Notes: generated by a model not told the origin, from the sequence alone. 64,000 nt of DNA from Campylobacter sp. MIT 21-1684 (GCF_026241315.1 NZ_JAPHNA010000010.1:1-64000), one strand, 5' to 3'; counted from the stretch's first letter, positions 9,437 to 18,931 are shown. Program-made: numbers and translations.

Positions 9437-9871
9437 ATGATTAAAAAATATTTAGATGAAGTGAATGCTATTCTAGCAAAACTTTTAGAACTTACAATTA
9501 AAGATATAGAGAATATTAAGGTAGCTAAACACGAAACTGTTGCAACAAGCGTTGAAGAAAAAAATAAACTTGTTGCTGAATTTACTGTTGCTAAAAAACA
9601 GCTTGATGGGGCATTAGTAGAGCTTAATAATAGTTCTGTTAAAGGTTTAAGTGCTTTACTTGATGATGAAGACAAGCAAAAGCTTGATTTGCTCAAGTAT
9701 AATTTACAAGAGCTCCACAGCAAAAATAAAGAATATGCAAAATTTGTCCTTATAGTGAAAAATTTTTTAGATGGTTTAGTGAATACAATGTTTGCCACTA
9801 ATGATGGAATAAATAATGCTTATGGAGATATAAAGACTAATCCAGATTCAATTTTTAAGATTAATGTATAA
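9437..9871 (+). CDS. flgN: FlgN-like chaperone for hook-filament junction proteins
   Basis: The 144-aa, mostly helical acidic protein has the length of FlgN export chaperones and lies directly before flgK, whose product FlgN escorts. It begins MIKKYLDEVNAILAKLLELT and contains a heptad-like stretch EFTVAKKQLDGALVELNN and LLKYNLQELHSKNKEYAKFV. Sequence similarity is weak by eye, so the call relies on length, helical character and context. AGGAGGG serves as RBS and flgK follows after 9 nt. Confidence 0.75.
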   Translation: MIKKYLDEVNAILAKLLELTIKDIENIKVAKHETVATSVEEKNKLVAEFTVAKKQLDGALVELNNSSVKGLSALLDDEDKQKLDLLKYNLQELHSKNKEYAKFVLIVKNFLDGLVNTMFATNDGINNAYGDIKTNPDSIFKINV

Positions 9872-9880
9872 GGACTACAA

Positions 9881-11707
9881 ATGGGTATTTTTTCTAGTTT
9901 GCATACAGGAGTAACAGGTTTAAAGGCAAGTGAGCTGCAAATTGCTACCACAGGTAATAATATTTCAAATGCAAATTCAACTTTTTATACAAGACAAAGA
10001 GTGGTACAAACAACTAATGGCTACTATAATACAAATTCAGTGCAAGTTGGTACAGGAACGTTCGTTGAAAGCATAGTGCGTTTGCACGATGAACATGCCT
10101 ATTTTAAACTTAAAAACGCTTCCACAGGACTGGAATATACGAAATATATGGGAGATACTCTTAAAGAGATTGCCCAACGTTTTCCAGATATTCAAACTAC
10201 AGGAATGCTTAATGATTTAAAAAACTACCATAAAGCTTGGAATGACTTTGCTTCAAATCCAACCGAAAGTGCTATAAAAGTTTCTTTAATTAAAGCAAGC
10301 GAAACCTTAACACAGAGTATTAATAATGCCTTTGCAACCTTGAGTCAGATTCAAAAAAAAGTTAATTCGGATATTAAATTAACGGTTGATGAAATTAACC
10401 GTATAGGTGGAGAGATTGCTCTTATTAATAAACAAATTTATGGGCAAGAAGCTATTTTCACAGATCACGCTAATGAATTAAGAGACCGTAGAGATGAGCT
10501 TGAACTTACTCTTTCAAAACTTATTGATAGTGTAGCAAGTAAAACTGAGATTGTACAGTCTAATCGTCTTGATACTACTCTTAAAAATCCCGGCAAACAT
10601 TACAATCTTAGTGTAGAAGGCTATACCTTAGTAGATGGTGCTAATTTTCATCCTTTAGTTTTAGATTATGATGATAAAAATGAGGGATATAATATTTATT
10701 ACAGGACTCCTGATGAAAAGGTTCGTGATATTACAAGTAAGATTACAGGCGGACAGCTCGGTGCACAGCTTGATCTTCGCGGAAGAGATTATACTAAGAG
10801 TGAGGGTAAATATAAAGATGGTATAGTGCAATCTTATATGGATTGGCTTGATACTTTTTCTAAGACAATGATTAATGAAACAAACAATCTTTATGCTTCC
10901 TCTGCAAAAAGTTCTGTTGTTTCTGATGAGCTTAAATATCTCCAAGGCGATATACCTTTACTCAATTATGACAGAACTTTACAGATAGGGAGTTTTGATA
11001 TTGTTATTTATGATGAAAAAGGCAATGAGCAAGTAAGAAAAAACATTACTATTGATGTGGATACTACTATGGATGATGTTTTGAGGCAAATTACTTCAAA
11101 CACTGATGATAACAATGATAACAATACACAAAATGATGTTGATGATCATATTGATGCAAGTTTCTCCTATGATCAAAGAACACAAAGTAGTTTGTTTCAA
11201 ATCAATGCTAAAAATGGTTTTAAAGTAGCCATAGAAGATAATGGTACAAATTTTAGCGGGGCTTTTAGCATAGGAGGATTTTTTAGTGGTAAAGATGCTA
11301 GTACTTTAAGGGTAAAGAATTCTCTTGCTGAAAATTCAAATACATTACGAGCAAGTAAAAGCGGTGTTGATAGTGGTAATGATATGGCAAATGAGATTTT
11401 GCAACTTCAGTACGAAAAAGTGAATTTTTATAATACTGATGGTACTATAGATACTCTTACTATGGAAGAGTATTACCGAAAACTTACAGGAAAAATTGCG
11501 AGTGATGGGGAAAACAATGAGGTCATTCACGCAAGCAATGAAACTTTATATAATTCTGTCTATGCAGAATATCAGTCTAAAAGTGGAGTGAATACAAACG
11601 AAGAGCTTGCCGCACTTATTCAGTATCAAGCCTCTTATGGGGCTGCTGCAAAAGTTGTAACAACTGTTGATAGAATGCTTGATACTTTACTTGGACTTAA
11701 AACTTGA
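9881..11707 (+). CDS. flgK: Flagellar hook-associated protein 1 FlgK
   Basis: FlgK is the first hook-filament junction protein, secreted through the flagellar type III apparatus. At 608 aa it has the N-terminal rod/hook signature GIFSSLHTGVTGLKASELQIATTGNNISNANSTFYTRQR (shown here only as the start motif LHTGVTGLKA and GNNISNAN) and the matching C-terminal coiled-coil end ALIQYQASYGAAAKVVTTVDRMLDTLLGL. The central part is species-variable, including an Asp/Asn-rich stretch around residues 410-425. It closes the flagellar cluster. Confidence 0.96.
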   Translation: MGIFSSLHTGVTGLKASELQIATTGNNISNANSTFYTRQRVVQTTNGYYNTNSVQVGTGTFVESIVRLHDEHAYFKLKNASTGLEYTKYMGDTLKEIAQRFPDIQTTGMLNDLKNYHKAWNDFASNPTESAIKVSLIKASETLTQSINNAFATLSQIQKKVNSDIKLTVDEINRIGGEIALINKQIYGQEAIFTDHANELRDRRDELELTLSKLIDSVASKTEIVQSNRLDTTLKNPGKHYNLSVEGYTLVDGANFHPLVLDYDDKNEGYNIYYRTPDEKVRDITSKITGGQLGAQLDLRGRDYTKSEGKYKDGIVQSYMDWLDTFSKTMINETNNLYASSAKSSVVSDELKYLQGDIPLLNYDRTLQIGSFDIVIYDEKGNEQVRKNITIDVDTTMDDVLRQITSNTDDNNDNNTQNDVDDHIDASFSYDQRTQSSLFQINAKNGFKVAIEDNGTNFSGAFSIGGFFSGKDASTLRVKNSLAENSNTLRASKSGVDSGNDMANEILQLQYEKVNFYNTDGTIDTLTMEEYYRKLTGKIASDGENNEVIHASNETLYNSVYAEYQSKSGVNTNEELAALIQYQASYGAAAKVVTTVDRMLDTLLGLKT

Positions 11708-11725
11708 AAATATTTTCTTTTTTAT

Positions 11726-11754
11726 TTACAATGAAAATATTTTGTGCATTGTAA
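11726..11754 (+). repeat. 8-bp perfect inverted repeat after flgK
   Basis: TTACAATG (11726-11733) and CATTGTAA (11747-11754) pair perfectly around a 13-nt loop, in the 65-nt gap between flgK and the next gene. No T-run follows, so it is not a classical terminator. It ends 18 nt before the next ATG, a position where it could also act as an operator or mRNA hairpin. Confidence 0.45.
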
Positions 11755-11772
11755 TCACACGCAAAAAAGAAA

Positions 11773-12537
11773 ATGATACATTTTACTTCTTTAGAGCAAA
11801 GACTTGAACAAGAGGTCTTAGAAAAAAATACTCTTGAAAATCTGTTGAGTGCTGATGATCCTTTACAAGTAGCAAGGAGACAAAAAAATCAATTCGCAAT
11901 TTTACTTTGTGCTTTATTTTCATATGGCAATGCAAAGAATATAGTTAATTTTCTACAAAAACTTGATTTTTCCTTGCTTGATTTAAGCGAAAAGCAAATT
12001 CAAAAAGCACTTACACATTTGAAATACCGTTTTCAAAATGAGGAAGATGTGAAGCAAATTTTTATTACCTTGCGTAGAATGCAAAATGAAGATTCTTTAG
12101 AGAATTTCTTTACTAAAGCTTACTTGGAAAAAGGTTGTGTGCTTTATGGGATTAAAAATTTTCTTTTTTCTGTGTGGCAAGTCAATAAAAAATACTCAAG
12201 TTATGGATATGATTTTTTCTTTGGTAGAGTATGGCGTAATGTACCGAATTCGCCTTTAAAGCGGTATAATATGTTTTTAAGGTGGATGGTGCGAAAAGAT
12301 AGGCTTGATTTAGGTTTGTTTGAGAGAATTCATACGAAAGATTTGTTTATGCCCTTGGATATACATACACATAGAGTTTCTTTGAAATTAGGACTTCTTA
12401 AACGTAAAACTTATGATTTTAAAGCTGTTGTGGAATTAACGAACAATTTAAAAAAATTTGATTCAAATGATCCTCTTAAGTATGATTTTGCTCTTTATAG
12501 ACTTGGGCAAAGTGGGAGATTAGATGAGTGGATTTGA
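11773..12537 (+). CDS. TIGR02757/DUF2400 family protein (Cj1467-like)
   Basis: The 254-aa protein matches the TIGR02757 family, whose function is unknown. Its recognisable motifs are DDPLQVARRQKNQFAILLCALFSYGNAK, RLFL-type MFLRWMVRKDRLDLGLF, and PLDIHTHRVSLKLGLLKR. The helix-rich layout and the LDIHTHR motif recall HhH-type DNA glycosylases, which is inference only. It overlaps the following transporter gene by 14 nt and corresponds to C. jejuni Cj1467 by position. Confidence 0.8.
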   Translation: MIHFTSLEQRLEQEVLEKNTLENLLSADDPLQVARRQKNQFAILLCALFSYGNAKNIVNFLQKLDFSLLDLSEKQIQKALTHLKYRFQNEEDVKQIFITLRRMQNEDSLENFFTKAYLEKGCVLYGIKNFLFSVWQVNKKYSSYGYDFFFGRVWRNVPNSPLKRYNMFLRWMVRKDRLDLGLFERIHTKDLFMPLDIHTHRVSLKLGLLKRKTYDFKAVVELTNNLKKFDSNDPLKYDFALYRLGQSGRLDEWI

Positions 12538-13306
12538 TGATTTGTATGTGTATATAATACTTTTTTTTGTAGCCTTTTTTGCAGGTTTTATAGATTCTAT
12601 AGTTGGTGGGGGTGGGCTTATTACTCTTCCTGCTTTAATAGCCTGTGGAATTCCGCCACATCTTGCTTTAGCTACCAATAAATTGCAAAGTGTTTTTGGC
12701 TCTTTCACTGCTGCATTGACTTATTTTAGATCAACTTCTTTACCTTTTCTTGGTTTGGGTGTATTTTATACTGTATTTGGAGCCGTTTTAGGTTCTTGGA
12801 CTGTGCTTTTTATAAGAGATGAACATTTAAAGCTTATTATCTTGTTTTTTCTTTGCTTAAGTTTTCTTTATACTGCTCTTAGAAAAAATTTAGGCAAAGA
12901 AGAGAGTGAGCCAAAAATAAAAAATATTAAAATTTTTTATTTTTTTTGTGGAATAGGCTTAGGTTTTTATGATGGATTTTTAGGACCAGCAACTGGTTCG
13001 TTTTGGATTTTTGCTTGTGTAGTTTTACTTGGATTTACAATGAAGCAAGCAAGTATAAACACTAAGATATTTAATTTTTCAAGTAATGTAGCTGCTCTTG
13101 GCGTCTTTCTTTGGCAGTATCAAGTTTTATGGATTCTTGGTTTGCTTATGGGAATAGGACAAATTTTAGGAGCATTTTTGGGCTCAAAACTTGTATTACA
13201 AACGAATGGAAAATTCATAAAAACCTTGTTTTTGGTAATTGTTGGTATCACAATTCTTAAGGTTGTTTGGGATTATTTGGATTCTTTTTTATTTTCTTTG
13301 AATTGA
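12524..13306 (+). CDS. TSUP (TauE/SafE) family membrane transporter
   Basis: This 260-aa inner-membrane protein has about eight hydrophobic segments. It shows the TSUP signature GFIDSIVGGGGLITLPAL near residue 20 and its second repeat GLGFYDGFLGPATGSF near 145. TSUP proteins export sulfite, sulfoacetate or related anions; the substrate here cannot be told from sequence. It starts inside the preceding gene and ends 3 nt from the convergent ctsF. Confidence 0.88.
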   Translation: MSGFDDLYVYIILFFVAFFAGFIDSIVGGGGLITLPALIACGIPPHLALATNKLQSVFGSFTAALTYFRSTSLPFLGLGVFYTVFGAVLGSWTVLFIRDEHLKLIILFFLCLSFLYTALRKNLGKEESEPKIKNIKIFYFFCGIGLGFYDGFLGPATGSFWIFACVVLLGFTMKQASINTKIFNFSSNVAALGVFLWQYQVLWILGLLMGIGQILGAFLGSKLVLQTNGKFIKTLFLVIVGITILKVVWDYLDSFLFSLN

Positions 13307-13309
13307 AAA

Positions 13310-14494
13310 TTATAAATTTGATACAGCTCCAAGTTCCCACATCGGTAGAAAAATTCCTAAGGCTAAAAAGAGTACTAAAATTCCAACAAGCAAAGTCATA
13401 AAAGGCTCTATAAGGCTTAAGAATTTTTCCATCAAAGCTTCTTGTTTTTGTTGGTAATATTTAGCAATCTCTTCGCTTAAAAGTTCTAATTTTCCACTCT
13501 TCATTGCTAAGGCAAGCATAGACAGCACCACTCCATCAAAAAGTCCTGTTTTTTTAAAAGCTAGACTGAATTCAAGTCCTTGAGTAAGTGAAGAAGAGAG
13601 TTTGGAGAATTGTATATATAAAGCTTTGTTTTTTATACTTGCATTTGCTAGTTCAAAAGCTTTCGATAAAGGAATTCCACTTTTCAAAAGTAGGGAAAAA
13701 ACAAGAAAAAAAGAATGTTTTTGATTGTACAATATGCTTTGTCCAAAAAAAGGTATTTTCAAAAGAATTGAATCCCAAAATAATGCAAAAATATACGATT
13801 TTTTGTAGCTTACTATGCAAATGAAAATCAAGGTAAATAGAAACCATACAAGAATGAAAAAATACGCATTTAAAGATTCATAACTTGCAAGCATAATACG
13901 AGTTATGAGAGGCAAATCTGCTCCAAAGCTTTCAAACAAATCACTAAAATTTGGTACAACAAAAAGCATTAAAAAACTAAAGGCACAGCAAACACTTACA
14001 AATACAATAAGAGGATAACGTAGAGCTTTTTTTAATGCCTTTTCATTTTGCAATCTTTTTGTTCTTAGTGTAGCAATTTGGGTAAAAACTTTGGAGATTT
14101 CCCCAGTATTTTCAGCCATTTTGATTAAAGCAAGTTCGCTATAGTGTAAAGACAAATATGAATTTTCAAATGCTTTGCTTAAATTGTGTCCTAAATCAAG
14201 ATTTTCGTTAAGTCTTATAAGAAAAGAGGAGAATATTGTATGTGTGCTTTGAAGTTCTTTTAATGCTTGTGCAACACTTAAGCCAACTTCGCTTAATAAA
14301 GCGAGTTCTTTAAAGAAAAGTATAAAATTTTCATCACTTATTTTTCTTTGACGATTTTTCTTTATTTCTTTAAGGCTTATGATATGTATATTGTGTTTAA
14401 AGGCTTTTGCTTGTGCAACATTGATGTTTGGTGCTTTAATGATTTTTGTCAATTTAATGTCTTTTTTTATGTATTCTAGCTCATAAAGTTTCAT
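13310..14494 (-). CDS. ctsF: Type II secretion/transformation platform protein CtsF
   Basis: CtsF is the polytopic inner-membrane platform (GspF/PilC family) of the DNA-uptake machinery. In 394 aa there are two copies of the T2SF domain. The first has ILFFKELALLSEVGLSVAQAL and ALIKMAENTGEIS; the second has FFLVFSLLLKSGIPLSKAFELA and SMLALAMKSGKLELLSEEIA. Hydrophobic segments lie near residues 165, 215 and 370. The start overlaps the end of ctsE by 4 nt. It is the last gene of the cts operon, which in C. jejuni is required for natural transformation. Confidence 0.92.
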   Translation of the reverse strand: MKLYELEYIKKDIKLTKIIKAPNINVAQAKAFKHNIHIISLKEIKKNRQRKISDENFILFFKELALLSEVGLSVAQALKELQSTHTIFSSFLIRLNENLDLGHNLSKAFENSYLSLHYSELALIKMAENTGEISKVFTQIATLRTKRLQNEKALKKALRYPLIVFVSVCCAFSFLMLFVVPNFSDLFESFGADLPLITRIMLASYESLNAYFFILVWFLFTLIFICIVSYKKSYIFALFWDSILLKIPFFGQSILYNQKHSFFLVFSLLLKSGIPLSKAFELANASIKNKALYIQFSKLSSSLTQGLEFSLAFKKTGLFDGVVLSMLALAMKSGKLELLSEEIAKYYQQKQEALMEKFLSLIEPFMTLLVGILVLFLALGIFLPMWELGAVSNL

Positions 14495-16041
14495 TGTAAA
14501 ACCCTTATGATTTCATTGAGACTTGTTACTCCTTCTTTCACTTTTTCAAGACCCATTTCAAACATAGTTTGAAAACCCTGTTTCTTAGCATAATGTAAAA
14601 GTTCTGTCCTGTTTTTTCTTTTACGTACTAATTCAGCTAAATTTTCATCAAATGGCAGAAGTTCTACAAGTAATTGTCTGCCTATGAAACCTGTGTGATT
14701 ACATTCTTCGCAGCCTTTTGGTTCATAGCTTTCTTCTTTGAGTTCTTTGCTGTATATTTTTTGCTTGCATTTTGGGCAAAGTTTTCGCACTAATCTTTGG
14801 GCTACAATGAGCTTGAGTGATGAGGCAAGCAAATATGATTTGGCTTTCATATCAAGCAGTCTGTCTATGGTTGAAAGAGCATCATTTGTGTGTAAGGTAC
14901 TTAAGAGTAAATGTCCTGTTAAAGAGGATTTTAACGCTATGTCAAGACTTTCTTCATCGCGAATTTCACCTACCATAATAATATCTGGATCCTGTCGTAA
15001 AATAGCTTTTAAGGTATTTGTAAAATCAAGTCCTGCTTTGGAATTAAGCAGAATTTGTTGCACGAGCGGCATTTTGTATTCTATGGGATCCTCTGCCGTA
15101 ATAATTTTCTTTTCTAATGATTTAATTTCATTTAAGCAAGCGTATAAACTTGTACTTTTTCCGCTTCCTGTCGGACCTGTAAAGAGTATCATTCCATAAG
15201 GAGCTTGTAATATTTTATGGAGTAGAGTGTAATTTTTCTTTCCCAAGCTAAGGTTTTTGAGTTCTAAGAAATCAAAACTACGTTTTAAAATTCTTATCAC
15301 AACACTTTCGCCATAAATCAGAGGTACAGAAGAAATTCTAAAATCATATTTTTGTTTACACAGTTCAAATTCAAAACTTCCATCTTGGGCTTTTCTGCTT
15401 TCTGCTACGTTAAGATGTGCTAAAAATTTAATATGAAACACTAAAGCTTCATAAATATCTTTTTCCAAGAGAGTGAAAAAAGTTAAAACACCATCAATAC
15501 GAAATCGAATTAAAGAGTTCTCGTTTTGTGCTTCTATATGAATGTCGCTTGCACCAAGTTCTAAAGCTTGTTGAAAGATAAAATCAAAAATTTGACTAAT
15601 CGAGCTCATTGCTTCTTGTTTTGTATTTTCTTTCCATTCCTGTCTTAGCTGCATACTTAAATTTTTTAATTTCTCTTTAATGCGAAGTTTTTGAAGTTCT
15701 TTTGTAATTTTTAATTCATCAGCATACACTGCTTTAATAAAAAAATCTCTACAAAAGCTTTGAATTTCTTCTATAATTTCAAAAGAACACGGCTTTGCTC
15801 TTGCAATATAAAGATGATGTTTGTCGCTTTTAATCGGCACAATTTTAAATTTTTCAAGCAGGGCAAAAGGCAGAATTTTACAGAGAGTTTCATCTATTTC
15901 TTGAAAATCTAAAAATTCAGTATTTTCATACTTTGCTAAGGCTTTTAAAAATTGCTCACTCTGAAGTCCAAAATGCAAGGAAAGTTCATCAAGGGTTATT
16001 TCATCTTTAAGATAAGAACAAAAGAGTTTTTCATCAATCAT
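14491..16041 (-). CDS. ctsE: Type II secretion-type ATPase CtsE
   Basis: This cytoplasmic GspE/PilB ATPase powers the transformation apparatus. The 516-aa protein has an N-terminal MshEN-like region, Walker A GPTGSGKSTSLY near residue 288, the Asp box and Walker B region DPDIIMVGEIRDEESLDIAL, and the His box STLHTNDA. A tetracysteine zinc site follows (CPKCKQ, then CEECNHTGFIGR). All catalytic motifs are intact. It lies between ctsX (2-nt gap) and ctsF (4-nt overlap). Confidence 0.95.
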   Translation of the reverse strand: MIDEKLFCSYLKDEITLDELSLHFGLQSEQFLKALAKYENTEFLDFQEIDETLCKILPFALLEKFKIVPIKSDKHHLYIARAKPCSFEIIEEIQSFCRDFFIKAVYADELKITKELQKLRIKEKLKNLSMQLRQEWKENTKQEAMSSISQIFDFIFQQALELGASDIHIEAQNENSLIRFRIDGVLTFFTLLEKDIYEALVFHIKFLAHLNVAESRKAQDGSFEFELCKQKYDFRISSVPLIYGESVVIRILKRSFDFLELKNLSLGKKNYTLLHKILQAPYGMILFTGPTGSGKSTSLYACLNEIKSLEKKIITAEDPIEYKMPLVQQILLNSKAGLDFTNTLKAILRQDPDIIMVGEIRDEESLDIALKSSLTGHLLLSTLHTNDALSTIDRLLDMKAKSYLLASSLKLIVAQRLVRKLCPKCKQKIYSKELKEESYEPKGCEECNHTGFIGRQLLVELLPFDENLAELVRKRKNRTELLHYAKKQGFQTMFEMGLEKVKEGVTSLNEIIRVLQ

Positions 16042-16043
16042 TC

Positions 16044-16598
16044 TTATAATTCCTCATCGAGTATTATAATGCCATAATGTTGAATATAAAGTTCTAAAAT
16101 TTCTTTAGCTTCCTTCTCTTGACCTAAAGCTTTTTTCGCTTTAGCAAAATAAATCCAAGGTTCTTGCAAGCTTGTATCGAATTCATTGGCTTTTAAAGCC
16201 CAAAAAAGCGTTTTTTTATAACTTTTTTTATCATAATATATTCTCATTATTATTAAAGCCTTTTCATAGCTTGGGTTTTGGTAAAAGGCATTTTTAAGTG
16301 TTTGTACATTTAAATTGTATGAGTTAATTTGAATTTTTGCACTTTCTTCTAAATTTTCTTGGAGAGTGATTTTGTGTTTTTCTTGTTTTATTTTTGCTTC
16401 AAAAAGTTGTTTTTCTAAATCGCTTTTTGCTTTGAAAGCTTTATTTAAAATGTCTTGTTGAGTCTTATAGAGTATAAATGTTTTGTATATTGTATATGAT
16501 GTAATAAGGATGACAAGAAGAAAAAAGAATACTCGGAGGTATTTTTTCTTTTGGTATTTTTTATATTTGTATTCTAATTCTCTTATTCTTTCCTCCAT
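16044..16598 (-). CDS. ctsX: Transformation membrane protein CtsX
   Basis: The 184-aa bitopic protein has a short cytoplasmic basic N-terminus, one membrane segment at about residues 23-43 (LRVFFFLLVILITSYTIY), then a coiled-coil region (LEKQLFEAKIKQEKH) and a TPR-like tail (ALKANEFDTSLQEPWIYFAKAKKALGQ). By position it is CtsX (Cj1472c), which in C. jejuni partners with the ATPase-like CtsP. Spacing to ctsP is 2 nt and to ctsE 2 nt. Confidence 0.82.
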   Translation of the reverse strand: MEERIRELEYKYKKYQKKKYLRVFFFLLVILITSYTIYKTFILYKTQQDILNKAFKAKSDLEKQLFEAKIKQEKHKITLQENLEESAKIQINSYNLNVQTLKNAFYQNPSYEKALIIMRIYYDKKSYKKTLFWALKANEFDTSLQEPWIYFAKAKKALGQEKEAKEILELYIQHYGIIILDEEL

Positions 16599-16600
16599 AT

Positions 16601-17206
16601 TTACCTCAATAAATCATTTTCTAAGGCACTGAGTTTGAATATATATTTTTTATTTTTATTTCCTTGAAAATAGTTAGAAAGCTCTAGAAAACTTTTAAGA
16701 GTTTTATCTATATTTCTTAGATTACCTTTGGAAATTTTCATTAAAAAAGAAAGATTATTGTGTGAAAGTTCGAGCATAAATTTTTCTTTTATATACTCTT
16801 TAAGTTCTGTCTCATTTAAATTTTTAAGTTCGATTTGGGCTTGAAAACGACTTTTAAAATGTTCTTTTTTAAAAAGAGCTATCTTCTTATGGGAGCTTAA
16901 AACGAAGCTTAAAGTATCGCTATAAATTCGTATATATTCAAACAAAGGGTGCTTATACATCCCAACTTCATCAAGTAGGATAATATTGATCCCCTGTTCT
17001 TTCGCCTTTTCAATGCAGAGTTTGAGATCTTGCTCATTTGTAAAAATTTCGTTGATAAGTACAGCTTTGTGTTGTTTTGCTAGTCTTTGAAGTAAAATGC
17101 TTTTTCCACTTCCGCTCTTACCCCAAAGGAAAATTAAGGCTTTGTGCTTTAAAAGTTCGTTTATTTTAGTAAAAATGTGTTCCCTGAGTTTGACAATTTC
17201 ATTCAT
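16601..17206 (-). CDS. ctsP: Transformation nucleotide-binding protein CtsP
   Basis: This 201-aa P-loop protein has Walker A GKSGSGKSILLQRL near residue 30, Walker B INIILLDEVG near 73 and a DnaA/ExeA-like layout. In C. jejuni, CtsP (Cj1473c) is an accessory nucleotide-binding factor for transformation that works with CtsX at the inner membrane. It overlaps ctsD by 4 nt upstream. The role follows from synteny; the P-loop is seen directly. Confidence 0.87.
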   Translation of the reverse strand: MNEIVKLREHIFTKINELLKHKALIFLWGKSGSGKSILLQRLAKQHKAVLINEIFTNEQDLKLCIEKAKEQGINIILLDEVGMYKHPLFEYIRIYSDTLSFVLSSHKKIALFKKEHFKSRFQAQIELKNLNETELKEYIKEKFMLELSHNNLSFLMKISKGNLRNIDKTLKSFLELSNYFQGNKNKKYIFKLSALENDLLR

Positions 17207-18615
17207 AGTTTAAATCCTAAGTCTTTGAGACTTGGAGAATTTGTTGTATCTACTATGCTTGGAGTGATGATAAAGACAATTTCTGTTGCATTTGAATTTT
17301 GTTCATCACCTTTAAATAGAATCCCTAAAAGAGGAATTTTGGAGAGAAAATTAACAGAACTTTCATTTTGAGTTTTATTATGAGAGATGAGTCCTCCTAA
17401 GATAAGCGTTTGATTGTTTTCCATTTGTACCACTGTTGAAAGCTTTTTTTGCACAGTATCTGGGGCTATGGTTCTTGCTTCCTTTTGTTTTTTGTTGTCT
17501 TCTGGGTATTTAAAATCGCTTAAACTAGGGCTAATTCTTAACATAATTTTATTATCATCTGATATTTCTGGTAGTATATTTAATAATATACCGACAAAAA
17601 TAGAATAATTTGTAAAACTTTCACTTACGACCGACCCATTTTCCGTACCTTTAGAACTTTCTTTAACTTGATAGTTGATAGTATCACCAACTGAAATAAT
17701 AGCTTGTTGGTTATTTAAAGCCATAAGTTTTGGACTTGATAAAACATTAGTCTTTCCACTTTCAGAAAGAAAATTAAGTAGAGAATTAAAATTTAAATTT
17801 GCTCTAAAACCTAAGTTTTTTATAAAAGTTTTTCCATTTTGTAATTCAATAAAAGAATCGCCACCATCTTGGTTTTGCGAATGAGATAGTAGTGTCAAAT
17901 TCTGCCAATTAATCCCACTTGAATGGCTTTTATTGAGACTTACAGCAAGTATATTTACATCAATAATGACTTGTTTTTTCAATCGAGTTTCAAGTTTTTG
18001 TAGATAGTTTTTCACTCTTGAAAGTTGAGAGTGTGTTCCAGTAGCAATGATGATACCGGCATTTGGATTGATAATTGGAGCTTTAGCCTCGTATTCTTCA
18101 GCAGAAGAATTTAAAAGTGCAATGAGCTCTTTTTCTATATTTTGCCAAAAGTCAAATTTTTCCATACTCTTAATCATATTGTCTTCGATGTCATCACTGA
18201 TACTGTAATCAGTCTGTTTGGGTTTAGCATCTACTGAAGCTTTTGTAATGCTTTGTCCTTCGCGTATAGAAGTGATGTAACTCATCTTAAAAATTTTTGT
18301 TTCAAGAGCTGAAATTTTTAAAATTTTACCATCAAATTTATAATAGAGATTGTTTTCATTAAGAAAGAATTTAAAAATTTCATCAAGACTTGCTTGTTGT
18401 ATATGAATGCTGTGCTGATTTTGACCGAGTTTTTCTTTAGCAAATTTATCTTTGACAACTATACTAAAAGAGCAGTAGTTTGCAAGTTCATTAAGGCTTT
18501 CTTCTATGCTTAATTTTTCTGAAATACTGTGAATATCAAAAAGCTTGTTTTGGCAGTCAATAGCATAAAGAATTTCAGCGCACAAATAAAAGCTAATGAA
18601 TAGAAATTTTATCAT
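17203..18615 (-). CDS. ctsD: Secretin CtsD for DNA uptake
   Basis: CtsD is the outer-membrane secretin channel of the transformation system. The 470-aa protein has a signal peptide (MIKFLFISFYLCAEILYA), an N-terminal STN/N-domain region with SIHIQQASLDEIFKFFL, and a secretin core. The core includes VIIDVNILAVSLNKSHSSGINW, SPKLMALNNQQAIISVGD and QTLILGGLISHNK, typical of the MshL/PilQ group. Its start lies 23 nt inside the end of ctsR. Confidence 0.93.
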   Translation of the reverse strand: MIKFLFISFYLCAEILYAIDCQNKLFDIHSISEKLSIEESLNELANYCSFSIVVKDKFAKEKLGQNQHSIHIQQASLDEIFKFFLNENNLYYKFDGKILKISALETKIFKMSYITSIREGQSITKASVDAKPKQTDYSISDDIEDNMIKSMEKFDFWQNIEKELIALLNSSAEEYEAKAPIINPNAGIIIATGTHSQLSRVKNYLQKLETRLKKQVIIDVNILAVSLNKSHSSGINWQNLTLLSHSQNQDGGDSFIELQNGKTFIKNLGFRANLNFNSLLNFLSESGKTNVLSSPKLMALNNQQAIISVGDTINYQVKESSKGTENGSVVSESFTNYSIFVGILLNILPEISDDNKIMLRISPSLSDFKYPEDNKKQKEARTIAPDTVQKKLSTVVQMENNQTLILGGLISHNKTQNESSVNFLSKIPLLGILFKGDEQNSNATEIVFIITPSIVDTTNSPSLKDLGFKL

Positions 18616-18931
18616 CGCTTTTAAAGTATAGTATTATAGGAATTTTATCATAATTGAGTGTAACTTCCTTAGTATCGATTTTGGTAATTTGAGCTTGGTG
18701 AATTGTATCGCCTTGTTTGTACCATTTGTCATTAATCTTTACTTTCCCAAGCATTAAAGCTTGGATTGTAAGTTTTTGAATTGCGACAAAATTATAATTA
18801 AGAAAAGGATTTTCAAGCTTATGTGTTTGAATTTGAAGATTTTGCTCTTCTTTTAATTGAAAGTATTTTTCAAAAGTATCTTGTGCGAGTAAGCTATTAC
18901 AACATAGTACTACACAAAGAAATTTTTTCAA
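18593..18931 (-). CDS. ctsR: Small periplasmic transformation protein CtsR, TTG start
   Basis: The 112-aa protein has a signal peptide (KKFLCVVLCCNSLLA) and a short periplasmic part with IQALMLGKVKINDKWYKQGDTI, a PilP/GspC-like beta segment. The start codon is TTG and shares its bases with the stop of the upstream oxidoreductase (TTGA, 4-nt overlap), so translation is probably coupled. It overlaps ctsD by 23 nt. By position it is CtsR (Cj1475c), required for transformation in C. jejuni. Confidence 0.82.
   Translation of the reverse strand: MKKFLCVVLCCNSLLAQDTFEKYFQLKEEQNLQIQTHKLENPFLNYNFVAIQKLTIQALMLGKVKINDKWYKQGDTIHQAQITKIDTKEVTLNYDKIPIILYFKSDDKISIH

Noticed and set aside
9154-9798. 214-aa Ser- and Phe-rich frame on the minus strand
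   Set aside because: It is antisense to flgM and flgN, both with good RBS and context; composition is typical of antisense AT-rich frames.
9805-9819. GG-N10-GC spacing inside flgN, possible sigma54 site for flgK
   Set aside because: Only the dinucleotides match; the flanking consensus (TTGGCAC, TTGCA/T) is absent, so chance is likely.
12605-12616. G-rich run in the TSUP gene as a phase-variable tract
   Set aside because: The run is interrupted by T and encodes the conserved glycine motif; no uninterrupted poly-G of the phase-variable kind was noticed in the window.
14738-15199. 153-aa frame on the plus strand
   Set aside because: It is antisense to the conserved ATPase core of ctsE, which explains the sequence fully.
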